Assembly (NCBI GenBank): GCA_916610825.1
Contig: OU744447.1
Location: forward strand, 26,289,037 to 26,353,036
From: Haliclystus octoradiatus
Lineage: Eukaryota; Cnidaria; Staurozoa; Stauromedusae; Haliclystidae
Reading direction: 5' to 3'
Length of the DNA stretch: 64,000 bases
Both the position numbers and the translations under genes were made by a program. The notes beneath the pieces are model-generated. The model saw nothing but the letters and a program-made list of their open reading frames with translations, was not told the origin of the DNA and ran no database searches. Below, in pieces: positions 21,890-33,100 of this stretch; within the stretch, counting starts at the first letter, position 1; each line of letters begins with the position of its first letter.

Positions 21890-22640
21890 GTGAGTGTCTG
21901 TTGATCTTGATAGCAGTTTGATTCTGTGATGAACCACTAAACATCTTAGCAGTACATGCCTATCTAAATTTACCTGAGTTTACTTGGTTGTACGACAACA
22001 AATATTTAGTTTCCAACGCTGTCTCAGATAGTCAAACACATTTTATAATTCTAAATACAGTAGGTTTAATTTATTTCATCTGATACACAATGATATAATT
22101 GATCCTGTTGACCCTCACATTGAATAGTTTATATTTGCTTGGATGTTTCAAATTCATATGCTAGCAATAATGTCAACATCGACATTGGGTCTTCTAGCTT
22201 GATCTTAAAATGATTGAATTTGCTAGAACAGTAGGCTAGAATGTAAAATTGATTTCAAATTGATGATATTCATTGCGTGCATTATTTTCCGCCCGTTAGT
22301 GGCTACCGGATTATTTCTTCTAGAAGTGTCCACCAAAATTTGAAATTTATTCTCAGAATGCTGACCATTATAGAATGATAATTGCTTCACATGATGATTA
22401 TGATGTAGAATCTTTAAATGTAATGTTAATTTACATCCTTGCAAATCTATTCTACCTACCCAAGTCAAGTCGTACTCCTAATCTCTTGTAGATGATAAAG
22501 AGGCTGAATATTTAGGAGAGAGGCTCACACAAAAGCTTATTGATCTTGACAATGTGGCAATTGTTGATGATGAAACGCGACAATTAAGAAAATCAATGGT
22601 GATTGGTATTCAACAACTATTATCGCTGGTTGACAAATAA
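19438..22640 (+). CDS. BAG-domain cochaperone with long Q/N-rich N-terminus (two coding exons)
   Basis: Spliced model 19438-21889 joined to 22492-22640, 866 aa. Residues 1 to about 785 are extremely rich in Gln, Asn, Ser, Pro, His and Tyr with no folded domain, a prion-like composition. From about residue 795 a BAG domain follows: STLRKKPGTTFRKLKVVAEE, LVVLEEDVLKYQGPP, then across the splice NDKEAEYLGERLTQKLIDLD and DDETRQLRKSMVIGIQQLLS. BAG domains bind the Hsp70 ATPase domain and promote nucleotide release. The acidic/basic pattern (EYLGERLTQKLIDLD ... ETRQLRKSMV) matches BAG3/BAG4 rather than BAG1, and a low-complexity N-terminus is like BAG4/SODD. The start is the first ATG, placed exactly after a strong 3' splice site; extra upstream coding exons cannot be excluded. 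Not named, because the exact paralogue is unclear. Confidence 0.85.
22492..22640 (+). CDS. BAG gene, coding exon 2 (BAG helices 2-3)
   Basis: Follows the acceptor TCTCTTGTAG. It completes the codon AAT, then runs 48 residues to TAA. It carries the conserved Hsp70-contact helices, ending IQQLLSLVDK at the very C-terminus. This short exon is essential for a working BAG domain. Confidence 0.85.
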
Positions 22641-22815
22641 AAAATCACAATATACGTTTGGTATGTAAATGTATAGAAATGCTGATTATTGTATATTTTC
22701 ACAATCAAGTCTCACACTAATCCAGTCTGGCTATTTAACCTCGCTAACAAATATAGTGTATGTATTATAGTCACTTTGTATCATAGGCTACTGCTTCCTT
22801 TTTCACTTTTTTAAA

Positions 22816-22821
22816 AATAAA
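22816..22821 (+). terminator. Poly(A) signal AATAAA of the BAG gene
   Basis: First AATAAA downstream of the stop, 176 bases after it. Confidence 0.5.
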
Positions 22822-22957
22822 TGGTAAATATCCCCAGTAATTATGAAGCTATTTACAAATCTTTGTGTTGCATTCTTTAAAGTTACAATCTGAATCATTG
22901 TTCATGTGCCTGATCTGATTATCATTGTCTCTGTCAATGTACTGAAACCTCATTGAA
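22822..22957. other. Short spacer
   Basis: Nothing recognised between the BAG 3' end and the TIR element. Confidence 0.3.
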
Positions 22958-22959
22958 TA

Positions 22960-23775
22960 CAGTCAATATTGCATAATACGTTATAGTACAATACGTTTTA
23001 TCAAGTAATTCGCAAAATTATTTTTGTTCTGGCCGAAATGCGGTCAGAGTCAACTAATCATTATTGAATAATACGTTATCATGCACAATGCATTCTAGAT
23101 AGTTGATCCCAAAGGGTCTTTCATTACTTAGTGTGTTCTTATTGTATTCTGATTCTGAGGTGTCAACAATTAAATCTGTCAAAGTGCTAGAATCCACGGA
23201 AATCGTTTTGCTTTTGGAAATAAACATGACTCTGTTTACAGCTCTTTATGTAAACACTAGCCTATCAGATTCTATGAATAATCTGAGTGATTGCTGTGAT
23301 GTTGTTTGGTTAGAATTAATCATAAAATATTCAAATGTTTAAATCGCCAGAATGGTAATTTGTATGCGTGTTGTCTGATTTTGAATAACAATATTTTAAC
23401 CAAGAATTTAATGTTAAAGGCAGCGAGGTCATTTTAATTTAACATAATAATAAACTTGAGACATGAATAAAAAGGGTGTTTATCATTTATTCATTTATAT
23501 AGTAATTAAACAGAAAGATACCTATTGTTATTTATTTTGAGCCTGTTTTTCAGAAATAAGTTTTGAACACTGATGTTTATTTATATTTCTTTATAAAATC
23601 ATGCACTGATGTAAAGTCTACAACCCCATTGTGGAATCTTCACAACGCTTTCTTTTGTTCACTCTCTATTGTTTTTTTATTTCTATTGTTCTTTCAAAAT
23701 GACGTATTACGTTAATCGCGTAATGCATTATTTTCTCCGGGGTCCAAACAATAACGTATTATGCGATATTGACTG
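22960..23775. mobile_element. 816-bp TIR element, TA target duplication (non-autonomous)
   Basis: Ends are inverted repeats of about 25 bp: CAGTCAATATTGCATAATAC at left, and at right TATTATGCGATATTGACTG. Both are flanked by TA (22958-22959 and 23776-23777), as in Tc1/mariner-like insertions. No transposase is visible inside, so it is a MITE-sized passenger. Confidence 0.7.
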
Positions 23776-23777
23776 TA

Positions 23778-24330
23778 TGTTACTGAATTGGTCATTATTA
23801 GGAAGTATTTCAGAATGTTAGCAGATTGTAATGTACTAACTGCTTGACAGACGTCTTCAAAATCTCCTCATTAATTGATACTGTTCCATATTCTCTATTT
23901 CTCATTGATTGTTCAAATATTGCATGCAATACTGTATTATTGTTTGTCATAAAGGCTGTATTTGAACAAGCTTAAGGGCAAGTGTCATGTCTGCCAACAA
24001 CAGTGTTTAATTCTGCTCTGCTAACGCTTGTGCATAAACATCCAGTTGAGTAAAACAGCTGTTATGCATGGTCAAAAGCATCCTCTTCCCTTCCGAACGC
24101 CAGCAAAATAAGAAGCGTTGGCACTATCATGCTGGTGACTTTGAATTGATTGCTGTTTGCGTCAAGGTGTCTCAGGCCTGGATCACACAGGATCTTCACC
24201 CGGATCTGGATATGGACCCTTGATATGTTTAGCCGGATTTTGAACAGGACAAAAATTAGTTCTAAGAGCCATACACAAAATAGCATGGAAGAAATACAAT
24301 GTTAGTGTTCGATAGTAGCCGTAACCCCTA
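23778..24330. other. Intergenic, no feature seen
   Basis: AT-rich, with no gene or clear repeat. Confidence 0.3.
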
Positions 24331-24592
24331 CACTCGGAGCCATCTATTTACAAGAGTTGGGACACTCACGCCATTTTTGATCTTTTTGGCCCGTACCCGA
24401 GCATGTTTTTAGCAGTGCGCATGTGCGGGAAATGTTGTGTTTTTTCGCGTGATCATTTGAATCAGAACCCTGTTTCTGAAAGATCAAAAATGGCGACCAA
24501 AGATCATGTGACTGGCATATGTCCAATAGGAGACAATATCGGCACATGAAAGCGTGTCCGAACAATGGTATTGTAAATAGATGGCTCTGACT
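24331..24592. mobile_element. MITE-like element with ends GGAGCCATCTATTTACAA
   Basis: The left end GGAGCCATCTATTTACAAGA is answered by right-end TTGTAAATAGATGGCTC (inverted). An inner pair GCCATTTTTGATCTTT / AAAGATCAAAAATGGC makes a second stem. About 260 bp, with no coding capacity. Confidence 0.65.
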
Positions 24593-24593
24593 A

Positions 24594-24791
24594 TACTGCA
24601 TGCAGACAAAATTGGTTGGAGATGGGATGGAACTTTATTATTTTACATCCTATTTGTAACAATTTTTGGTTCCAGAATTAGGTTCGGATCTATATTGTTC
24701 TGACACGGACCGGATCATCAAATAAAGGATCTGATCTGACCAACTCTGGCATTTCTCATCTTCTTTCATATCACAATGACCGCTTTTGATA
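24594..24791. other. Short intergenic spacer
   Basis: No feature recognised. Confidence 0.3.
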
Positions 24792-24917
24792 TACAGTGAA
24801 ACCTGTTATAATAGTCACCTCTATAAAGCGGTCACCTGTCTATAGTGGTCACCCTTGTAATGTCTAGAATAATATTCTCTATTGAATCAAACCTGTATAT
24901 AAAGGCCACCTGTCTAT

Positions 24918-25172
24918 TGTGCAGAATAATACACAGTTAAATAGTTGAAGAATCCCCAAAACGTATAATTTATTAATTAAATAAAAGACACGTGTTTCTC
25001 TTCGGGATATATATTTTCAACTAACTAAAACGCTTTCACTTTCAATAATATAACAATGAAAACAACACAATAGAAATTGTACGAACTACAGTTACAGAAC
25101 AATAAGAAATCAAGGTGCGTAACGCGATAAACATAAAATGTAAAAGGCAGAAATCACATTATTTTCTGCACA
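24918..25172 (-). repeat. BEL LTR, left copy (3' LTR)
   Basis: 255 bp; pairs with 29285-29539. Confidence 0.85.
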
Positions 25173-25226
25173 TTCCCGCCCAGTTTGCACGCAAACTAGT
25201 ACTGAAACATCTATAACAGTTTTAAC

Positions 25227-25902
25227 TCAATGTTGGTGATATTTGTGGAAATTCAATCTGCATCGCCAATGTCTTCCTTCTTCTTCTTGAAATTGATTGT
25301 CATTCACAGAATCATTACTTGGCCAATCGCAAATTAAATCTAGTGGGACAATTTGTCTTACAGCTCTTGTAAATTCTTTAGGTTTTTTGCTTTTGTCTAA
25401 TTGACATCTAACCATCAGTTTTCTGACCACACCATCATTATCATTGAACACCTTCTTAAACTTTACCAAGAGACCATTCATTTCTTTTGTCAAATACCAT
25501 AACGATTTGACCAATAGTTGGGTCTTTTCTCCATACCTGCCACTTACGATATGGATGGAGTTTTGGCAACACATCTTTCTGCCGTTGCTGCCAGAATTCA
25601 TCAAGAACTTGTTGGATCTGTAGCCAATGTTTGATGTATTTGGAAGTCCAAAATTCAGTTGAAACTAGGTCTTCACATGGCTCAATTCCAGCTTTTGAAA
25701 ATGTGTTCACTGTGATAATAATAATATCCGACAAATCAGAACCGATGTAGTTAAGTGATCCAGAATTCAATGAATCTGTGATCATTGCTGCAGCAGTGTT
25801 GAATTTATCTTCAGTAAACAGAGTAGTTTTCAAACTTTGGTTGAGTCTACGTTTCACAAGTTTAACCAATGCTTCTGCTATTTGATCTTCAGGCGAGTAC
25901 AA
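25227..25902 (-). pseudogene. BEL integrase C-terminal part, fossil
   Basis: Minus-strand blocks FWQQRQKDVLPKLHPYRKWQ, VWRKDPTIGQIVMVFDKRNE, RAVRQIVPLDL. This is the DUF5641-type end module of BEL integrases (W-x-R...GDxV...R-P-V-x-x-LxxLD). Broken. Confidence 0.7.
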
Positions 25903-25908
25903 CGACTT

Positions 25909-26394
25909 TTATTTTGATAAAGTGGTTAAGCCAATATTATCAATTGCCATTTGTTCCTTTAGTATCATGGACAGTGCTGTGTTTGATATTATATTTGGTA
26001 ACATCACTTTACTTGCAGACTCTTGAGCGGTATAACCGATCGTATTTCCAAGTACAATTGTTCTCAAAACTGGATCTGTTATGTTTGTCCGACTTACATC
26101 TGGTTGTAATTCAGCATGAAGTTTTTGGTAGTTGAATCCCAGCAACATCTGAATTGGTTGATCAGCTAACTGAGGGAACGCAAAACCTTCCAGATAAGGA
26201 AAATGTTTTTTCATCCTGTTGTAGTTAGGTAAAGGAATCCCCGAGTTGATTTCTTCAGTGGAATTAACTTGAATGTCACATGTAAATATTCCATCGATTG
26301 ATTCTACTTTCAATAAATGAACTTCGTTGTAAAAGGTATAGTCTTCATCACTGAGTGTACCAAATTGGTGGTGTGCCAGTGCCGACCAAGTCAA
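25909..26394 (-). pseudogene. BEL protease-associated region (DUF1758-like), fossil
   Basis: Minus-strand sequence FTCDIQVNSTEEINSGIPLP, FAFPQLADQPIQMLLGFNYQ, like the region downstream of the A17-type protease of BEL elements (the IDxLIGxD-type motif appears as IQMLLGFN). Confidence 0.6.
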
Positions 26395-26487
26395 GAGATC
26401 TCAGGAGTTTGTTCTCTATGAATGTGTCAGAGGATGCTTCAACCTTTACAGCATGTATCATTGTTTTGTAACCTTTGTTTACTATAA

Positions 26488-27507
26488 TCAAAGATCTCTG
26501 TAACACATTTTTACAGGTTTTTTATACCTTTTATTGCCACGGCTGCTTATATGTTCACTGGCTGGTGTATCTAATACTTCATTGGAATTAGTAAGATGTA
26601 CAGTTGATGTATTGCTATTTACCAAACTTTTAACCATTTGTTGAACTTCACAAATACTTTTCTCCATCTTATCAATCTTTTCACCTAAGGTATTGTTAAT
26701 GTTCTTTTGATTTTGAATGCCATGGAGCAATTCATGATGTTCCTTTGAACAGATTTGACAAGTTCTTTCTGAACTGCAACTGGCAGCAAAATGACGACCT
26801 TTCAAACATCTAAAGCATGCATTGGATTTTACAGCAATGTGTTTCCTGTCGTCATGTGATAGCTTTTTGAAGTTATAGCAATTTGGTAAATCATGCCCTT
26901 TGTATTGACAATATGGATATGTAATGTACATTCCAATATCAGTGTTGCTTATCATGATTATTTTTGGAATTGTTTTTTCCTCATCAGTATCTTGCGTGCT
27001 ATAATCGGATGATGAATGTTCCGCTTCTGTTTCATTTTCTGCTAGACTTTTCACCTTTGTCAATGTAGACTTGGCTTTTCCTAGAAATGCCTTTGTTTTC
27101 TTACCTTGTATGGTTTCTTTATGATCCCTCGTTTTTCTGTGATCATTGACTTTTGATTCTTCGGTAATGTGTAGATCATATGACCTCTCCCTTGCTTCTC
27201 TGATTACCAAGTCAATCCACAATGTAAAATTTTCTAAATTATTTTTTGCTCCCCCTCTGCACAAGAGATAGTTTCTGTAATTAGTCTCTGTTGTAGAAGT
27301 CCATTTTAACAATTTAATAATTGAATCCGATATGGAATCAGATTCCATCAGGTTATTGACATCATAATATGATATTAGCTCTCGTATTTTATACTTTACT
27401 TCCATTAAGGTATTTAATCTGTATTCATCTAGAGCGGGTAGCTTAGTAAGTTTAGCATATAGCGCCCCTTTCTTTGCTATAGGCTGTAGGGTCACCAAAC
27501 TCTTCAT
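26488..27507 (-). pseudogene. BEL gag C-terminal part with zinc knuckles, fossil
   Basis: Carries PIAKKGALYAKLTKLPALDE, then a Lys-rich linker, then CFRCLKGRHFAASC and CQICSKEHHELLH knuckles typical of BEL gag. One open block of about 340 aa. Confidence 0.75.
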
Positions 27508-27568
27508 CCAATATTTCTAATGACTGGATGAATTTGTCATATACACAAGGCTTTTCAGACTGTATAGC

Positions 27569-29032
27569 TTATTTGGCTACACCAGATAAATAATACATTA
27601 ACTGCTGATGTTTCATGATCCATAGTAGATTTCTATTCAGTATGATTGCAGAATGGAATTGTTCCTTGAAATCATCATATTCTGCTGGATTCATTCCATT
27701 AAAGGAGTCTTTCGCCATATTCGGTGCATCTGGGTCATAAAAACAAAATTCGTTGAAAGTATTATTGTAGAGAAGATCCGACGACGATAGGTTTTCTGAT
27801 CGGGGCTTTGTCATGCTTTGATGTTTCTTGGTTTTTACAGATAGCCAATTTGGATTTTTATACCTTGAACTCAATTTTGTTGGTGTAGCTTGTTGTTTAC
27901 TTTTTTGTTTGTGGCTGATTCTATAACTATTTATGTTGCTGTAATGACTCATCTTCGCGAGGTCTTCATTGCTGTCACTACTATAATTCAAATGACCAAC
28001 GCCTGCAATGTTTGATTGCATATCACTTTCCTCAATAAAATTGGTGTTAATATCATGTAATTTAGTATATGGGTTTGTTTTAAGCTTATAACGTGCTTCT
28101 GCTTTATCTGAAACTTTCCATATCTTAAATATCTCTCTTCTATCTCTTAGCTCTCTTGTGTACTTGATCATCTTTCTTTCTTGTTGTAGCGCTTTTGCCA
28201 GGAACGATCTTCTCTCTTCCATTAGTACATCTGTTTGATCTCTTAGCTTTTCAAGGCGCTTTAAAATTGCACTCTCAAGAGCCCCGCATTTGTCGAGCAT
28301 AACTTCATAATGACCTCCTGTGAATAGTATCTGGTTAGCATCAGGATAATTATAAATAGTTTTATTCCACATATCTACAAGCGTGTTATATGATTGCAAT
28401 AACGACTGTCCTATTTCTTTTACTGTGTCTTTAGATGGATCTGTAATTTCACAGTGATCATCTTTTGTACTGGTTTAAGGTGTAGAGATAGATGCCATAC
28501 AATCAGTTTTTAACTTTCTGTGTAGATCGGTTTCTGTTTCAATGCTTTCTTTGTGTCTCACTTTTCTTTGCATTTCTGATAATTGATCACAATCTTGCTC
28601 TATCATATTTCGAACTATGATAACCATTTTCTTAACTTTCAAAGCTTTTCTAAGAATTTTATATTCTTCTCTAACCAATGAATAAAACTCTAAATCAGTT
28701 TTGAATGTTTCATAAATTTCTTTGAATGCAGAGTTCCTAGGAACGGTTGATAATATCTGTTCAGCTTTCAAGAGGTACTGCTGAAAGGGTACTCTGGCTT
28801 CATGAAACTCATTATATAGTTTCGCTGGATTATCATAACGCCCAAGATTCATTTCATGCCGCACCCTCTCATATGATGGTATAATTTGATTTCTTATCTT
28901 TATCACATAATTTTCAACAAGCTCTTTAACATCATCAGGCCAATCATCGTTATCGTCAGATGATGAAAATTCGTTTGTTATATTTGACCGTTTATCAATA
29001 CCATCAGTATCGATATCTCCCTCTAAATTCAT
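27569..29032 (-). pseudogene. BEL gag N-terminal part, fossil
   Basis: Two charged, coiled-coil-rich blocks on the minus strand (28475-29032 starting MNLEGDIDTDGID, and 27569-28399), just downstream of the 5' LTR. Capsid-like helical composition. It is assigned to gag by position. Confidence 0.65.
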
Positions 29033-29284
29033 TTTAAATTCATTTTATACACTTCTCTGCCCCGTTTGGTAACAATCCAAAGAGAAAGTACAATATTATA
29101 AAAGTAAAATGAAATCAAATAATTTATATGCAAAATAAAGAAACTTGTAAACTCTTTAAAACACAAAACAATTAAATATGAAGGTGGTAAACTCATAAAC
29201 TCAAAATATTTAATTAAATATGTAAATAACGCAATAAACTCAATAACAAACTTGAGTTCGAGCATTTAGCTGGGCTCCAAAATC

Positions 29285-29539
29285 TGTGCAGAATAATACA
29301 CAGTTAAATAATTGAAGAATCTCAAAAAACGTATAATTAATTAATAAATAAAAGACACGTGTTTCTCTTCGGGATATATAATTTAAACTAACTAAAACGC
29401 TTTCACTTTCAATAATATAACAATGAAAACAACACAATAGAAATTGTACGAACTACAGTTACAGAACAATAAGAAATTAAGGTGCGTAACGCGATAAACA
29501 TAAAATGTAAAAGGCAGAAATCACATTATTTTCTGCACA
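29285..29539 (-). repeat. BEL LTR, right copy (5' LTR)
   Basis: 255 bp; pairs with 24918-25172 and is followed by the target duplication TCTAT. Confidence 0.85.
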
Positions 29540-29599
29540 TCTATAATGGTCAATTTATCTACCTCTCGCAGCTGGCTGTTATAGACAGGTTTCACTGTG

Positions 29600-29951
29600 C
29601 ATGCGCAGGTGGTCAAAATTTCTATCTAGTTGCCAAATCGCGTCCTGTGCATATTTTTCAAAGAGCAGCAAAATGATAAAGTCATATTAAACATTTGTGT
29701 TTGCAAGATGTTGCTCGTTTTATAAATTTCAACGGTAGACCTACATATCTCATAATAAAATATTTTTGACAACAGTATGGACTAAACATTATTAAATTTA
29801 ATGTTGCAAAACGTAGAGAATTCAAAATTATTGTACAGTATAACATGAAATTCCATATATACTATTTTATATACACACAGAGCTATAAAGTAACAACTGT
29901 GATACCCTGATTTCAATATTTACACTGAATAATAATTACAGCTATAAATGG
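29600..29951. other. 3' flank of SPEF1
   Basis: AT-rich, no coding signal; probably SPEF1 3' UTR on the minus strand. Confidence 0.4.
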
Positions 29952-30191
29952 TTATCGTAGCGGTGACCTCTTCTCACTTCTATCTGAATCACGTCTGATA
30001 CTAGGCAGAGGAGGATGAGGTCTAAAGTTACTATGCTGTGGACTATTGCTATTGACATGGTGTCTTGATGGTTGAGGAATTGTTCGTTGGTTATTTGATT
30101 CTGGATTTGATAATCGATGATTCATGTCTTCAAGGCGTAAGTCTTTCAGATGCAGCAGATGCTCCAATCGTCTTATTTTTACTTGTAAGAT
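29952..30191 (-). CDS. SPEF1: SPEF1 exon 8 (coiled-coil end and C-terminus)
   Basis: Acceptor TTTGCTAG, then ILQVKIRRLEHLLHLKDLRL. The tail is rich in Pro, Ser and Arg and ends at TAA (29952-29954). Confidence 0.9.
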   Translation of the reverse strand: MLQVKIRRLEHLLHLKDLRLEDMNHRLSNPESNNQRTIPQPSRHHVNSNSPQHSNFRPHPPLPSIRRDSDRSEKRSPLR

Positions 30192-33100
30192 CTAGCAAAG
30201 AAGAAGTAGTTTGTATAATTATTGATATTACACAACAGATACTTCAAATACATGTATCTTGCATGTGCACAACTATGATTTGGTTGATGGATTTTGTCTA
30301 TATGTATATTTTCATTTAGGCTTAGTTAGGTTTCTCAAGTTGGTAAGTGAGGTCAGGTTTGTATTGATGATGTATTCAATATGTGCAATTTCCACTGATT
30401 ATCAATGTGACAGGTGATTGGTTGGATCGGGATTATAACTCGGAGAGTGACAGGTTCGCCATAGCAAGAGCAGCATACAAAAAATATGTAGAAGTTACAT
30501 GTATAAAGCCAGCTGAGAGATGTTATTAAACTCACCCACTGATGAGCTCTGGCCTAGGGGCGTGGTTGGTGGGATATCTATTATATACTTTATTCTCTAT
30601 ATATTTTATGCAATCAATATGCTTTTATGCTCTACTGCTCTGTATGCTTTCAAGCTTTTGTAATGCTTTTATGCTCTATAAGCTTTTATGCTCTATATGT
30701 TTTCTATGTGCTTTTATGATGCTATTGCCACTGGTGAACCTTTCACACTCCATATATGGATCCCTGTCCAACCACGCACCTGTCACTCTGATAACCAGCG
30801 GAATTAACTATCATTAATCAACTTGCCAACACTTACCAATATGTGGACAAAGAACTTACCAACCCGAAAACCTAAAGCAAGGGAAAGGGAGGTTGGGGGA
30901 AATTGAATTATGTGAATAATATATATATATATATATAATAAAAACTTACTAATAATAAAATGGAGTCAAAGACTTATACACATTCATTTCTGTATTTTAT
31001 TATTATTACTAATAAAAACTTAAAGAATAATAATAACAGTAAAAATTGTTCTGCCGAAAAACTTGCACACAAAAAGCTCAATTAAACTTTTGCTACCGCT
31101 AACAACGCTTTCCTCTAAAGGAGTGACTAACCAGAAACAAGGTGTGCCTAAAGTAGCAAATTGTTTCATCCCTCTTGCCCAGGTCCTTCCACCTGTGCTG
31201 ATTACCTTATTTGGTATTACCTTCCCATGCTATTATCTAAACCTTGATACCTATGTCCGTATTCTAAGGGATGTTAATTAACTTCCGCCTACGAATTAAA
31301 AGCTAGCCCCACTGGAAAGGGGGGTTTCATGCAATGGCAAACAACAGTGTCTGAGTCTAATTCAGCCCAAAATTGTAATTAAATTAAAATTGTAACCACC
31401 ATTAAAAGCATGTAGCAAGCATATTACATCAAGCATATAGATGTTATTAAAGTTAATTAGTTGTGCATAGAAATATCTAAATAGAAGTATATAAATAGAT
31501 ATCCCACCAACCAAGCACCTAAGCCATCCGATGAGTTTAGCTGCGATTTATCTTGATAAGCTGTAATGTGTTCTAGATGTGTCGGCACACCAAGACTCAA
31601 GCATGTTTTATTTGTACGCATTATCTATGTGTACATAATACAACTGTGCTCTGTCTTGAAAATACTGATTACGAAGGTGTTGACGTAAATCATGAAAGAT
31701 CTCTTGATAGTTTGAAAGTTAAAATCGAAATGTAATATATAGTCATTATTATGAATCATTTCATGTGACTATATTTGATAAATGTTGCCTGGAGCATTTC
31801 TATTATACACATGTTATGAAATTGGTCAGTCTGTTCAACAATCAACACTTGGTTTTACTACAATGGAAGCCTTCAATTTATGTTATAATAACATGATAAT
31901 TACCTGTACTGTTTCTTGTGATGCTAATAGTGCTTGCTCTTTCTCAGCAAGGGATATACGTAGACCTGCAACTTCTCCCATGTCTTGCATTGAGTGTGAT
32001 CTAGTCGGTATCATCCTTGTAATAATAAATTAAATTATTTTATTATTTATTAAACTCACTTGTGCAAGTATGTAGTGACCTTGAGAAACCCTCAATAGTC
32101 ACCAAGAGTAACTTAAGAGTAGAAGAACCTTTTGATAGTCAGACAAGTTTATTTAGTAATGTTGGTAGATTATTTATTGTTCCAAATAAAGCTTTTATAG
32201 AGAAAATAAAATAAAATAAAAGATGCCAAAAGATATTGAGAACACATTTGATACTAGGGTAAACAGTATGCTAACTATGCTAAGTATAATAGGACCATGA
32301 ATAGCAAACTTACATCAAGATACTGAAAGATTTCAAGAATAATTTCCAGGAAGGAAGGAATCCCCTGTAAAAATTATATGGAGTTCATGAACTCATGAAC
32401 TATTTACGAGCTTCATGAAAATTCATGAACACTTTATAAAATGATCATTCAGTGAACCTTTTCATGAACCATAGCATAAATTACTGCATTATGAACATCA
32501 TGCATCGTTTTCTTTGAAGACTCAAGAAATTTCTTAACATGTTTTGTAAATGCAAAAAGTACAATTTAATTTGTTATACTTTCTAATTTCCTGAATACCT
32601 TTAAGGAAAACAGACGGTCCATGAACATTGAATGGCCCAATTGTCATGTACTAACTATAGTTATTATACATGACTATTATTCATCAGTCTACATTTAATC
32701 TGCAACAACAGATACAGGGAAACTTGTATCTTGAGTGTGCGAAATACATATAGCTCATTGGAAACTGTGCGCAAGTTGTTTTGTATGATAACTGCATGAC
32801 TTATATAAACATTTACTAGACCATCTTATTCATCAGTTAATGTTTTTGAAAGTTCAAGTTTAAATTGTAAGATTGATTGTATTTTCGAACCTAGTTTTGT
32901 TCTGCGTTGATATGATTTGGCGTCATAACTCTATTGATTGACTCTTTTTTCTCTACTTATAATAAAAATGCGATTTGTCTTAATACTGTACTATAAATGA
33001 TGCGATAGAAAATATTATTCTGGACATACGAAGAATGATCACAATAGACAGGTGACCGCTGTACAGGTGATTGTTATAACACGTTTTGACTGTTAGTACT

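Larger units (their letters stand above)
24918..29539 (-). mobile_element. BEL/Pao LTR retrotransposon fossil with clear LTRs
   Basis: Bounded by 255-bp LTRs (24918-25172 and 29285-29539; TGTGCAGAATAATACACAG...TTTTCTGCACA) and an exact 5-bp target duplication TCTAT (24913-24917 and 29540-29544). On the minus strand a primer site TTGGAGCCCAGC follows the 5' (right) LTR closely. The parts in order are gag (26488-29032) with CCHC knuckles, a protease-associated region (25909-26394) and an integrase C-terminal part (25227-25902). No reverse transcriptase/RNase H was recognised. LTR differences of roughly 3-5 percent by eye suggest moderate age. Broken into several frames. Confidence 0.85.
24794..29597. 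mobile_element. Mariner-like TIR element (CAGTGAAACCTGT ends) split by a BEL insertion
   Basis: The left end TA|CAGTGAAACCTGTTATAA and the inverted right end TTATAGACAGGTTTCACTG|TG belong to one short element of about 170 bp once the BEL insertion (24918-29539) is set aside. A complete relative of 179 bp lies at 37288-37466, flanked by TA on both sides, and a degraded piece lies near 33045-33095. No transposase is seen, so it is a MITE. Confidence 0.7.
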
